From NCBI GenBank assembly GCA_019009955.1, contig CM032233.1, positions 62,753,501 to 62,817,500 on the forward strand: 64,000 nucleotides of DNA, written 5' to 3'. Numbering within the stretch: position 1 is the stretch's first letter; every line of letters starts with the position of its first letter. The notes beneath the pieces are model-generated. The model searched no databases. It was given only the letters and a program-made list of their open reading frames with translations, and was not told where the DNA came from. This document shows, piece by piece, positions 1-10,946 of this stretch. The position numbers were made by a program, and so were the translations under genes. Origin of the DNA: Riptortus pedestris (taxonomy: Eukaryota > Arthropoda > Insecta > Hemiptera > Alydidae).

Positions 1-629
1 TAAAGTTGGCACCGAAATAAATGTTTTTTATTGAAGACCCATGCCATAAAATTTGAAGAATATATAAATAAAACTTTTGTTTCTACCGTTAACTGTATTA
101 AAACCAGAACTTGGTTAAATCATTGGTTAGAAATAAATCTATTGTTGGAATATTTGGAGCATGTCTGGCTGGTAAGTAGGAAGAAGTTTAGTCCGGACAA
201 AGTTATGGAAAGTGGAGTGTGATTGGCATGTAGATGGGAGGGCCGGCCCATCTAAATTCCAGCTCAGGTCTGACTACCTTCCTATCTACGTCTTAAGACA
301 AATGAGAAGGAGATATTTGAATTGCTAAGTGCAAACTCTGTTTAGGATTATATATGTTAAGCACACATCCACCCGATAATAAAGCTAAAGGAAAAACTGA
401 TATTCAAGGATGGAAGAAAAATTTAGCTATCTGAATCTGTAAAACGCCAATTTGGTACGTTAAAAGTTTCTTCCTTTATCTAGGTTCTCGTTGAATCGTT
501 TTCGGCATATCTGGTTCGACATTGAGTTGTAGTCTGTATACATATTCATGCCTATCATTACTCACCATTTGTAGCCAATCGAGGGATGATAGTCTTGTTT
601 TTTTTTGTCGATTCCAGATGTCACATAGC

Positions 630-693
<64 letters not shown>
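630..693. repeat. (TA)n microsatellite
   Basis: Pure TA dinucleotide run directly before the unclassified tandem repeat at 691. Open frames crossing it (Tyr-Ile repeats) are artefacts. Confidence 0.95.
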
Positions 694-1640
694 TAGCTCA
701 GATACCCGGCTTTCGCCCGGGAATTCATTTGAGGCTGGATGCTGATGATATTTTTTTGGCAAGGCTTTACTTTGCACAATATTTTGACATTTACCCGTCC
801 CAGTGTTTTGAGTTAATACCCGTCGTTTCTGAGGATTTGTTAAGAATAAAATTTGTAAATTCAGGCTTCCCTTATAACCCCCCCCCTCCTGCCCGTCCCT
901 AGAAATAATGGTATGGCTTATTATAATGAAAGCGTTAGTGCTAATACACATACCGAGTTTTATTTATTTTGGTTTAGTCATTTGTGCCAAATAAAATTGT
1001 TCACTTCCGCTATAGGTTTTAGCGTATAACGCCTTTATACTTCGGTATACGACGATATTGTATATAACAAAAGTTTCTCTAAATAACAAAATAAACAACT
1101 TTTGTTATGTGCATATTTGCCGAAACCCCAATAGGAAACGAAATATGGCTATTTTTAATTTCAGGCCTCCCTTATAACCCCCACTCCTGCCCGTCCCTAG
1201 AAATGTTAGTATGGCTTATTATAAGGAAGGCGTTAGTGCTAACTCACATACCGAGTTTGGTTTAGTTCAGTTGAGTTTTTTGTGCCAAATAAAATTGTTG
1301 ACTTCCGCAGTAGTTTTTAACGTATAACTCATTTATACTTAGGTATACGACAAAAGTGTATATAACAAAAGTTACTTCAAATAACAAAATAAACAACTTT
1401 TGTTATGTGCATAATTGCCGAAAATGCAATAGGAAACGAAATATCGCTATTTTTAAGTTCAGCCCTTCCCTATGACCCCCCCTCTTGTTCGTCTCAGAGA
1501 ATATTAACATAGCCTAAAGTCTAAGTTGGGTTAGTAGTAATATACACACCAAGTTTCATAAAATTCGGTTCAGCCGTTTATGCGTGAAAAGGTAACAAAC
1601 AAACAAATAAACAAACAAACAAACAGACACGAAAGAAACA
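691..1640 (+). repeat. Unclassified interspersed repeat with ~300-bp internal tandem units
   Basis: Starts TACTAGCTCAGATACCCGG and ends in an (AAAC)n-like tail at about 1600-1625. A unit beginning TTCAGGCCTCCCTTATAACC recurs near 860, 1161 and 1458, a period of about 300 bp; each unit contains AACAAAATAAACAACTTTTG and ACCGAGTTTGGTTTAG-like blocks. A minus-strand relative lies at 10896-11580. No coding frame survives. The CCCGGC...CCCGGG start and the 'CGGTTCAGCCGTTTATGCGTG' style ending resemble widespread invertebrate repeats that I cannot place in a named family. Confidence 0.7.
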
Positions 1641-1649
1641 AAATGCAGT

Positions 1650-1728
1650 TATGGTGCCTATGACATGTGAAATGAAAAGTTAGTAGTAAGAAATTTCGCG
1701 AAAATATTAATGTACATACAGAGGTTAC

Positions 1729-1790
<62 letters not shown>

Positions 1791-2244
1791 TCTAGCGGTC
1801 GCAATTTTTGTCTTATCGTTATCAAACTTGATATATAATCGTTTTATATAAAAACAAAAATTAAGTTAGTTAACGGCTGAAATCGGACCAGGGGGAGGCG
1901 TTTAGAGGGGAGAATTTCGAAAATTCTTAATATCTCCGTTATTTTGCGTTGGGTCGAAAAATAGTATAGGATTTATCTTATTGCTAATTATAATGTGCTA
2001 TAGATGTTATGTACATTTTTCCACTATATTGATTATTAACCGAGATATTTGGGTTTTTGCTCTTTGGTAAACCCCCACTCCTACTCATGCCATAATAACA
2101 ATATGCTATTTTGTTACGAAGCACTTTGAAGCCTAAATACCAAATATTATTCTCACTAGACTTTTACGTTCTGTGATAAATGAAAATACGTAACGCACGT
2201 GAGAAATCTGCTTAGTTAACACAGCTCCTGCGTGACGGGCTTTT
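1650..2244 (+). mobile_element. HLE copy, type B
   Basis: Begins with a type-B 5' block (ATGGTGCCTATGACATGTGA), shared with 7932. It then has (TA)n at 1731-1788, the CTCTAGCGGTCGCAATT core, CCGAGATATTTG, and a 3' end GAGAAATCTGCTTAGTTAAC followed by CTCCTGCGTGACGGGC and T's. It lacks the AGCAGATTTCCC 5' end. The long type-A segment is absent, and AATACGTAACGCACGTG leads straight into the 3' end. Confidence 0.8.
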
Positions 2245-2661
2245 ATGAAATCAATGCATCGTTTCAATTTGAATTGGAATTATAGCAATGTGATGTATTA
2301 AAGTTTTATATTTATGCGCATGAAACTCAGCATTTAGACCTTATGAAGGAATTGGAAAACATACAGAGTTTATTGATCATGTAATATCACCCTAAAGGAG
2401 TGAAATGATCAAAATCTTGAATACCTTCGTCGTATGTTTTATAGGGCATATGGTATTATATGAGTGGGTATTTTCACGATAAACAAAGATGTTAAGTACA
2501 TATTTTCTGTGTTTGTTATAAGGCTTGAGACATTTGTAAGTTGCCAATTTTTTAAAGAATCAAGTTGTAAAATATGGCAAAGCATCTTTTTTTTTTTTTT
2601 ATTTTATTCTGAATATTTTAACCGGGTAGTGATGCTGTTGATGCTTTCTGTGGTCGTACTT

Positions 2662-3137
2662 TGCTTGTCGCAATTTTTGTTTGATCGTTACCAAACTAGA
2701 TATTTAATCGCTTTATGTAAAAGGAATGATCAAGTTCGTTAATGGCTGAAATCGGAGCAGTGGGAGGGGGGGGGTTAGAGGGTGGAATTTTGAAAATTCG
2801 AAATATCTTCGTTATTTGGCGTCGGATCGTAAAAGTGCATAGAATCAATCTTATTGAAAATTAAATTTACTATAAATATTGCTCTATACATTTATTCTCT
2901 ATCTTGAATATTACCCGAGATATTTTCATTTGTATTGTGTGTGTGGTCGGCAGAAGTCGGCTATATTTGGGACTTTCCGCCGAAAGCTAGTTCGGTCGTT
3001 TCCCTAATTGTTCGTCCCTCGTGAATTGGTTTAGAGGTTCGTTACTATTACTGTTATTAGTAGGCAGATTTCTCTATTGTAAAACTTCACGTGGGAAATC
3101 TGCTTAGTTTACGCAGCCCCTGCTTGTCGGACGTTTT
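2662..3137 (+). mobile_element. HLE copy, type C, 5'-truncated
   Basis: Core starts GTCGCAATTTTTGTTTGATC. The middle segment is type C (CCGCCGAAAGCTAGTTCGG), shared with 15482-15988 and 5582-6432. The 3' end reads GGGAAATCTGCTTAGTTTAC, CAGCCCCTG and T's, with the hairpin damaged (GCTTGTCGG). No 5' block and no TA tract. Confidence 0.8.
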
Positions 3138-4102
3138 ATTAATTGTATGAGGTCAGAATGCAAATCGTATTCTGAGAGATACTTAATAGTATTGCATTAT
3201 ATTATAATTAAGTAATATGTAGCTATATAGGAAGTATGTTTCTATATAATAGGGAGAGGTTTTCATTGGTAAGACAATTATAGCAAAACCTTGACAATCA
3301 TTTTATACCTCGCTCTCCCATAAAATGTCATAATATGCTGGTATAAAGTTTTCTGAATCGGTATTATTAATTTGACCATTCATGTAGAAATTCTACGTAG
3401 CGTTTTCTGCATGACTGCCTCTTGTTTATCGATCGATCGTCTGCATTCCTTCAGCGAAATTCCAGATGTGTTGAAAAAAAAAATACGAGGCTTATATTTT
3501 AGAATAGGTTTCCATTTATGATTTCCTAAATTCTTATGCTGAAGAATATAAACGGTGGAATTTTTACTTTAGTAAATAAACCTTACCTAATAAGAGGTGT
3601 TTTTTTGCAGTATATTAAACAGTGTGAATTTTGTTTTGGGTGGGGGTGATTATTTTATTTTGATTTTTACTTCAAGAATGCGGTATTGCTAACAATTGTT
3701 TAATAAGTCCCCATAGCTGGCAATCGTTTGTGAAAAAGTGAAACAAACCAGTCATTAGTCGACAATAAAAGTGGCAAAATCATGAGGGTTTTAATTTGTA
3801 AATTATTTGGATGATCCTAGCTAAAGAAGGCGTTGAATGTTCCAAGGTGGGTGGTGTTGTACACCTAGGACCTGATAATAAAAAGGTTAATTAATCAGCT
3901 ACATATCTCCCGAACGAAGGAATGTAATAATCGCTTTATCCTGAACTAAAAAAGAACAATATTTATTAATTTTAAGATATGAGCAACTTAGAAGTAGAAG
4001 ACATTAGTTTTGTTAATCGTTGCTTATTTTGTCACTCTTAACCTTTATTTAAATTGTGGATAGGAACAAATTAACTTAATGGTATTATTACTTCATTGTA
4101 TA

Positions 4103-4910
4103 TATTGAGGTCGTATTCATGACGCGATTTCCGAGAAATTTCTTCAAATGTCTATCGATCTTACCCAGGAGATGACTAAAATGAGGTCCGTTCAAAAGTA
4201 TATATATATATTTGTTTGTTAACGCTCTAGCGGTCGAAATTTTTTTTGATCGATACCATAACGGCTGAAATCAAACAAGTAGGAGGGGGGGGGTACAGGT
4301 AGTATCTCCGTCATTATAGGTCGGATCGCAAAAATGTATGGAATCAATCTTATTAATATTGTTATTTACATTTATTCCCTATCTTGAATATTAACCGAGA
4401 TATTTGCATTTTTCAGCTTTCAGCAAACCCACTCTTTTACTCATGTTACATAAACAATACTCGGTTATGTAATAAACCACATCATTCGAAGCTTAAATAC
4501 CAAATATTGTTTTCAAGAGACATTTATTATACGAGATAAATGCAAATAAGTTATGGTGACCCCCCAGGCCCCCTTAAATTCTTGGATTACTAAAATTTGA
4601 TTGATTGAGATAAAAATTATTCTGATCCATTTTCATAAATGGAGTTCAAGTTTTCAATAAAATTAATATGTTATATTCTGATATATTTCAGTAATTGTTT
4701 TTTTCTTTCCTGTGAGAAATTGGCTCACCTGTTTGCTTACGTTTCAGGTGCTTCCCGCCTGGAGGTTTTTTTTAAATTTTTATTATCGTTTGTATTTATT
4801 CATTTGTTGTTGAGGGTGCTATTGTGTTACCAGTATGTAGATTTATCTATTGTTAAACATCACGTGGGAAATATGCTTAGTTTACGCAGCTTCTGCGTGA
4901 CGGACTTTTT
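4103..4910 (+). mobile_element. HLE copy, type A
   Basis: Contains the 5' block from ATTGAGGTCGTATTCATGAC (terminal AGCAGATTTCCC missing), a short TA tract at 4198, the core, the type-A middle segment (GGATTACTAAAATTTGATTG; TTATTCATTTGTTG) and the 3' end with hairpin ACGCAG-CTT-CTGCGT, then GACGGAC and a long T run. The 93-codon frame inside (4639-4920) is repeat sequence, not a gene. Confidence 0.85.
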
Positions 4911-5581
4911 TTTTTTTTAAAGATGTCTCAATATTCTAATTATAATATTAGGGACAATTTTGAAATGTTAGGGCAACGGACCTGCCTTCTTGAGCACAGA
5001 TGCACTCATTACATGGCGAATGTTTTTATCTATTTTTCTGTCATTTTAGGTAGTAGCTGTGCCAACGAGGTTATTCTTTAATAAACTAAATTTTGTAGTT
5101 CTAGATCAATCTGCCAATGACGTATAGAATATAATTTTGCAATGTGAATGAAATTTATTATGTATTCTCAGTAAACTACGTTGAATAACTGTATACTAAA
5201 GGGCACATGTATTCTGGGAACTAAAGTATGTTTTGTTAGATTATATAGCACCTTCTCAGAATTTTGATCACTATCCTACTGAATTCCTTCACTCCTAATT
5301 TTGTATTCTCATCTCATGAGTTTGCTTAGCTGTTATCACTTCACCGACGATATTTGGACAGATGGTAATTCTCACTCTCTAGTACCTGTATACAAATATT
5401 ATATTTTATACTCAGACTACTGACAATACATGTATCTACAGCATTGAATGAATTGGATTTTTAAAATAAATAATGCTGAATGAGCCGGAGAATTATTGTA
5501 ATAACTAGGCGAATGATGCAACCTCATGATTTTCTCTATTAAAAATTGAATACTTAACGTACGTTGCTATCTCAACATTAA

Positions 5582-6182
5582 AAAAGTCCGTCACACAGGG
5601 GCTGCGTAAACTAAGCAGATTTCCCACGTAAAGTTATACAATAAAGAAATCTCTATAGGAGTGCCGAACAGTTACGCAAACTGCCGAACTAGCTTTCGGC
5701 GGGAACGAATAGAAGCGACCATAGCTCGTCCGTTACACTTAATAAAAAGTCCGTCACGCAGGGGCTGCGTAAACTAAGCAGATTTCCCACGTGATGTTAT
5801 ACAATAGAGAAATCTCCATACGAGAGCCTAAGAGTTATGGCAAATGGCCGAACTAGCTTTTGGCGATAAATTCAGTCATCCGTTATCGGCCCACAATTAA
5901 TAAAAATGCAAATATCTCGGTTAGTATTCAAGATAGAGAATAAATGTATATAACAATATTTATAGTAACTTTAATTTACAATAAGATTGGTTCTATACAA
6001 TGTTTTGATCCGACGTATGGTAACGGAGATATTTGGAATTTTCGATATCCCCCCTCTAAACCCCCCTCCTACTGGTCCGATTTCAGCCGTTAACGAACTT
6101 GATCTTTCTTTTTGCATAAAACGTTTAAATATCGAGTTTGGTAACGATCAACCAAAAATTGCGACCGCTTGAGCGTTAACAG

Positions 6183-6245
<63 letters not shown>

Positions 6246-6269
6246 TAATTTCTCACGGCCCTAATGTTA

Positions 6270-6320
<51 letters not shown>

Positions 6321-6569
6321 CGGAGTAAATTTTCGTCATCTCCTGGGTAGGATCGATGCACATTTGAAATGTGTCGGAAATCGTGTCGTGCTTAAGACCA
6401 CAATAGCTGATTTCCCTTAAAGGAAATCTGCTAAAAATGCAAATATCTCGGTCAATATGCTAGATAGAGAATGTACTTATATAACAATATTTATAGTAAA
6501 TTTAATTTGCAAAATGATCGGTTCTATACAATTTTTCGATCCAACTTATAGTAACGGAGATATTTGGAA
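5582..6569 (-). mobile_element. HLE copy, type C, split by another HLE
   Basis: Two halves of one minus-strand element: 5582-5743 (3' end, hairpin, type-C segment ending CGTTACACTTAAT) and 6438-6569 (TGCAAATATCTCGG onward). They are separated exactly at the A5 run by the inner copy at 5744-6437. The unoccupied arrangement can be read in the inner copy itself at 5894-5920, where ATTAATAAAAATGCAAATAT is continuous. Confidence 0.8.
5744..6437 (-). mobile_element. HLE copy, type C, near full length, inserted in an HLE
   Basis: Both ends are readable. The 3' end is AAAAAGTCCGTCACGCAGGG (reverse complement of CTGCGTGACGGACTTTTT). The 5' end is GGAAATCTGCT (reverse of AGCAGATTTCC) at 6432. A5 lies on each side (5744-5748, 6433-6437). 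Inside are two TA tracts (6187-6230, 6270-6319) separated by (CA)n and a short unique piece. Hairpin and both subterminal repeats are intact. Confidence 0.85.
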
Positions 6570-6794
6570 TTGGTTACACTAAGCCATTTCATGTGAGCGG
6601 CGTTTATCAAACAATCATCTTTATCTTGTGCCTTCATGCTGGAATAGTTGGTTGTAGTGTTACGTGTAAAAAGGACCTTGGTATGGCTTAGAGATTGTTC
6701 TGGGGGTGCAAGGATCGATGTAGTCCTCTGCCAACCTTGGCCTCTCCGTTTCACTCGATAAACCAACACTACACTAAGGCAAGGGCAGTTCTAC

Positions 6795-6858
6795 AGGACA
6801 CACTACAAATACTATGCTTTTTGTCCTTTTGTGAAGCATAGTATCTGTAGTGTGTCCT
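6795..6858. repeat. Short inverted repeat (hairpin)
   Basis: Arms AGGACACACTACAAATACTA and its near-complement ending TGTAGTGTGTCCT pair over about 25 bp around a short loop. It could be a MITE remnant. No function is visible. Confidence 0.7.
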
Positions 6859-6889
6859 ATTTTCATGTGGTGTATACATTTCACCTGTT

Positions 6890-7009
6890 AGCAGGTGTCC
6901 CATTAGGGAAATCAGCTGAATTGATGCTCATGACGCCGTTTTCGATAAATTTCTTCAAATGTCCATCGATCCGATCCAGGAGATGACGAAAATCAGGTCC
7001 GTCCACGTA
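6890..7009 (+). mobile_element. HLE 5' end fragment
   Basis: Diverged 5' end (AGCAGGTGTCCCATTAGGGA) followed by the normal 5' block ending GACGAAAATCAGGTCCGTC. It stops where the mariner derivative at 7010 begins. Confidence 0.75.
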
Positions 7010-7463
7010 GGGAGTTCAGAAAGTAAAGAACGTTTTAGCATGGTTAAATAAAAACAAAAGATATCAAAACCAAACTTTATTTGCAATGGCACAGTACCTT
7101 ATTTTACTTTAATACGTAATCCCCGTTGTTTTCGAGACACTTGTTGTAACGTGGGACTAGTTTTTCTTTTCCGACGTTATACTCTTCAGCCGCGAACGAT
7201 TTGAGCCATGTTGTCACTGCTTCTTTAAGTTCATCGTCATTTCCAAACTGCTTTCCACCCAAAAATGTCTTCAACTTTAGAAACAGATGGTAATCACTAG
7301 GTGCTTGGTCAGGGCCTACCCCACGTTACAAGTGTCCTGAAAACAACGGGGATTACGTAGACAAGTAGAATAAGGTACTGTGGCATTGTAAATAAAGTTT
7401 GGTGTTGATATCTTTTGTTTTTATTTAACCATTCTAAAACGTTCTTTACTTTCCTGGACGACC
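7010..7463. mobile_element. Palindromic mariner-derived element
   Basis: Terminal inverted repeats begin GGGAGTTCAGAAAGTAAAGA on the left and, as reverse complement, GGTCGTCCAGGAAAGTAAAG on the right. TA dinucleotides flank both ends (7008-7009, 7464-7465). The arms pair over about 150 bp because each carries the same 3' end of a mariner: transposase C-terminus, stop codon and terminal repeat. The roughly 150-bp centre (7161-7312) is unpaired and codes for more of the transposase on the minus strand. It is a head-to-head dimer of one transposon end. Confidence 0.85.
7104..7311 (-). pseudogene. Mariner transposase C-terminal fragment
   Basis: Reading the minus strand from 7311 to the stop at 7104-7106 gives about 68 residues typical of a mariner C-terminus: PDQAPSDYHLF, then KLKTFLGGKQFGNDDELKEA, LVPRYNKCLENNGDYV and a stop. 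The third catalytic aspartate lies in the PDxAPSDYHLF motif (known for the family). Nothing upstream survives because the inverted partner arm begins there. A second, plus-strand remnant of the same C-terminus, starting PRYKCPENNGDYV, lies in the right arm at about 7316-7370. It is not functional. Confidence 0.9.
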
Positions 7464-7931
7464 TACGTTTATACGTGGAACAGAAGTAGGGAATGGGGTT
7501 TAGAGCTTGTGAAAAACCTATATATACAGAAAACATTTACGACCAATGAAAATGGACTTCCATCAATTCATAAAACAAATACACAAACTTAAAATATTTT
7601 TAGTTCAATGCTTTTATGATGTTGAGATTTTCAAAATAATGTTCGTTAGGTGCGAATCTACATGGTGGTGACAGAAAAATGTCAATATTTAGCTCTACAT
7701 TTCCTGTTTCGCAACTAATATTCATCTTTCTAAGAAAAATAATTTTGCGTAATTTCAGGATACGTGTTTAGAATTAGATATGGGAGAAAAAATATTTCTG
7801 TACAATTTTATGCAAAAATGAATGATTTTACATGGTCAGGAGATATTAGCTTCACATTTTATCTAATAAAGCTTAACGTTGACGGGCAAACCCGCACTAC
7901 ATGAGAAGAAACCGGTACTTGGTACATACCT

Positions 7932-7979
7932 ATATGGTGCCTATGACATGTGAAACGAAAAAGTACAGACAGAGGTTTC

Positions 7980-8045
<66 letters not shown>

Positions 8046-8488
8046 TTGTCTGTTAACGCGGTCGCAATTCTTATTTGATCGTAACCAAACTCGATATTTC
8101 ATACAAAAGTGAAGGTCGAGCTCGTTAATGGCTGACTTCGGACCAGTGGGAGAGGAGGATTTCGAAAATTCTTAATATCTTCATATTATCTGTCGAATCG
8201 AATAATTGTATAGAACCAATCTTATTGCAAATGTAATGTTCTATAAATGTTGTTATGTACGTATTTTCAATATATTTAATATTGACCAAGATATTTGCAT
8301 TTTTTACTTGTTGGCCTTCAGTAAACCCCCACTCCTACTCATGCCCTATTAAGAATAAGCTGTTATATTATGAAGCTTAAATTCTAAATATTGTTCTCAT
8401 TGAACTTTTACGTCTTGAGATAAATGCATAACCCTGACGCACGTGAGAAATCTGCTTAGTTAAAGCAGCTCCTGCGTGACAGACTTTT
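7932..8488 (+). mobile_element. HLE copy, type B
   Basis: Same 5' block as 1650 (ATGGTGCCTATGACATGTGA), (TA)n at 7984-8044, then the core and the short type-B ending (CCTGACGCACGTGAGAAATC, GCAG-CTC-CTGC hairpin, GACAGAC and T's). Confidence 0.85.
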
Positions 8489-9436
8489 TTATTTCCCTTC
8501 TAAACATTTTCCATTACTTTTAGGCTCCTAATATTGTATTTAAACATTATAATAAAACCACTGTCTTCGTACTAACAGTCTAAAAGTTTTAGGAACATTT
8601 TCATGAATTTATAAATATTATTTTTCCAGATTAGTTACCTTATGGCTAATATTTTGTTCAAGAGATAGAATTTTGACTGATACATTACGAAGATCAATCC
8701 ATTATGTGGAATACAATTCATTTATATCCATTGCCAGAGGAAAGCTTATTTATTATTCAGTTGTCACAAATAACTTATTTGAACCTATTATTTACTGTTA
8801 TCCGAGTCCCATCCAGTTGTTCTGATGAATGATTTAACTTCATGGAGGCATTAAATTCAGTAGCTCAATGTTATTTCGGTATGTTTAATTTTGTATGCAG
8901 GCGAATGAAGTCTGCATTAGTCAAATGTTGTTTCATCCATATTAGCCCTCAATTTTTGTTTATTTATTCGTCATCTACGGTGGTGTCATTAGGAACTACA
9001 TTTTTCCATACAATTTTATAGTCATTATTTACTCAATGAGGTATGTGTCTGGTTAATAAAAATCCATGTTATTTTAGTTTTATCATTTCCTGGTCTAGCT
9101 GCTGGATAGAAAGTAAATAATGAAAAGTAAAGTAAAGGTTGGATGTTGGCCGCTAATGTTTAGCCACTAGAAATATATGTTGGCAAGGGAAATAATAGGA
9201 ATTTGATACGGTTCGTGCAAAGAGAATGACTTATTTTAAACAAAGTAATTTTGATACTCACTTGAGCAACCAAAACATATATCTAATTTTTACTTTCTAT
9301 AATAGAAAATAGGAATAAATTGTCTATTTTTGTAATTTAGGTGCTCGAATTCAAATTAGAATATACAAGAGAACGGTTTCTAATGATTATATAAGTCTAC
9401 CTAGGAAGTACAGATATAAACTAGATCATAATTATT
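8489..9436. other. AT-rich unique sequence, nothing identified
   Basis: No repeat copy, supported gene or RNA gene was recognised here. Confidence 0.5.
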
Positions 9437-9447
9437 TTAACTGATAC

Positions 9448-9731
9448 CTAAATTGTATATAATAAAATTATTTATGCTGTATTGCATGTAACTTTTATCC
9501 ACCAAAGTACGGTAATCAATCAGCTCTCTTTTTCGGAGAATAATTATGTAACTTGGATTCGATTTTCTGTTCGGGTTTCTGGCATCTGTTCTTGGCGTCG
9601 TGCTACAGGAGAAGATATAACTCCTACATCCCGGTGACTTTCGTGCTGATACAACGTAAGTTTTATGTCCTGGCCAATAACCCAAAGCGTCCAATGCGAA
9701 TTTGATCTCCTTTTTAGTTAATTTATCGAAT
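9448..9731 (-). CDS. Possible host exon, unknown protein
   Basis: On the minus strand an open frame of about 95 codons runs from a stop near 9740 to a stop at 9438. It is more GC-rich than its surroundings and has a balanced composition, for example KLTKKEIKFALDALGYWPGH followed by KTYVVSARKSPGCRSYIF and a basic stretch. An acceptor-like TTGCATTAG precedes 9731, and a donor-like TTTAG/GTATCAG ends at 9448. If the donor is not used the frame stops at 9438, making it a terminal exon. I do not recognise the family. It does not overlap any repeat here. A run this long is still expected a few times by chance in this much AT-rich DNA. Confidence 0.35.
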
Positions 9732-9813
9732 CTAATGCAATATTACGTCTACTCATTTTAGAAGAGTTTTTTTTCAATACTAGCAGTAATATTTTTGAAT
9801 TTTAGCAGATTTC

Positions 9814-9816
<3 letters not shown>

Positions 9817-9857
<41 letters not shown>

Positions 9858-9878
9858 GTGTTGTTGTTTTCGACCAGG

Positions 9879-9909
<31 letters not shown>
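9817..9909. repeat. Two (TA)n tracts
   Basis: TA runs at 9817-9854 and 9880-9909, separated by a short unique piece beginning ATTGTGTTGTTGTTTTCGAC. Confidence 0.9.
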
Positions 9910-9911
<2 letters not shown>

Positions 9912-9913
9912 CT

Positions 9914-10110
9914 TTGGAGTTTTGTTCAGTGTCTGTGAAAAAATCTTAGTTTATTCCAATATTTCGAGAATATTTATTTTCTCTTCTTCAGGGCAAGACT
10001 AAAGATACTTAAGAACTATTGTACATATCTGCTTCACTTCTGGTTACATTAGGAGTAAACTAATATTGGAATAAACTAAGATTTTTTCATCAACACTAAC
10101 CAAAACTCAA
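9914..10110. repeat. Foldback repeat with ~50-bp arms
   Basis: The left arm contains GAAAAAATCTTAGTTTATTC (9936 on) and the right arm its reverse complement ending at 10088. Similarity extends outward to GGAGTTTTGTTCAGTG and CACTAACCAAAACTC. The loop holds TTCTCTTCTTCAGGGCAAGA. (TA)n tracts flank both sides. It looks like a MITE or foldback element. Confidence 0.75.
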
Positions 10111-10128
10111 AAAAAAAAAACAACAACA

Positions 10129-10129
<1 letters not shown>

Positions 10130-10202
<73 letters not shown>

Positions 10203-10378
10203 CCACACATTCAACATACATACATATATACATACGTACATACTTATATGCATAGGCATACATAGATAGGGTTTTATATCATTTTCGTCTTGGGTAGAAT
10301 CCATAGATATTTGAAGAAACTTTTCGAAAATCTCTGAGTACAACCTCAATAAATGATTTCTCTCAAGAGAATTATGCT
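10130..10378 (-). mobile_element. HLE 5' half with microsatellite
   Basis: (TA)n 10130-10187 passes into (AC)n. After about 70 unrelated bases comes the reversed 5' block (ATTTTCGTCTTGGGTAGAAT, AGTACAACCTCAATA), ending in a diverged 5' terminus near 10378. The rest of the element is absent. Confidence 0.7.
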
Positions 10379-10895
10379 AATACTATGATGTAAGAAATTA
10401 GTTACAGACCGGAGCAGATGATGGTCGAGACCTTTGCGCTTATCCAAATTGCATGGGTGAGTCTATGGGAAGCGTATGTTTCATTAATTAGTCTCTGATT
10501 ATAGGGGTTAGCAGGATTTAAAATGACATTGAGTATTAGATGAGTGTGTTGGACACGTTGATGAAAACGTCTGGCTTTCGCCCGTTACCGAACCAAGTTA
10601 TACAATACTCTTTCTTCAGGTTCCTTGTTAAACTTTGGTGATTACGAACGAGTTTTGGGCTTTATGGGACATTTGTAAGAAAATTGCTTAAGTTGGCGTA
10701 GTCAGTGTACTTAGGTTTTGGCTTCTAGACATTTCTAATAGATGTTTAGCTTCTAGACATTTCTAAATGCAATATCTTCGATCTAATTTGAATTGAATTA
10801 ACACAGATCTTTCATTTCCATTAAATTTGTTGCTATACGCGTTATGCAAATTTTTAGTTTTACTAGTTATAGTACAATAGTATAGCTATATCTTT

Positions 10896-10910
10896 ATATA
10901 TATATATCTA

Positions 10911-10946
<36 letters not shown>

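Noticed and set aside
31..222. Possible exon ending at CTG/GTAAGT (171)
   Set aside because: The donor is good but no convincing acceptor or recognisable protein was found and two frames compete; it is at the window edge.
562..951. 129-codon minus-strand frame and the 126-codon plus-strand frame at 522-902
   Set aside because: Both are kept open by the (TA)n tract (Tyr-Ile repeats) and by repeat sequence; they overlap each other.
1600..1700. LTR retrotransposon or endogenous virus ends
   Set aside because: No paired long terminal repeats, primer-binding site, gag/pol or envelope-like coding was seen anywhere in the window.
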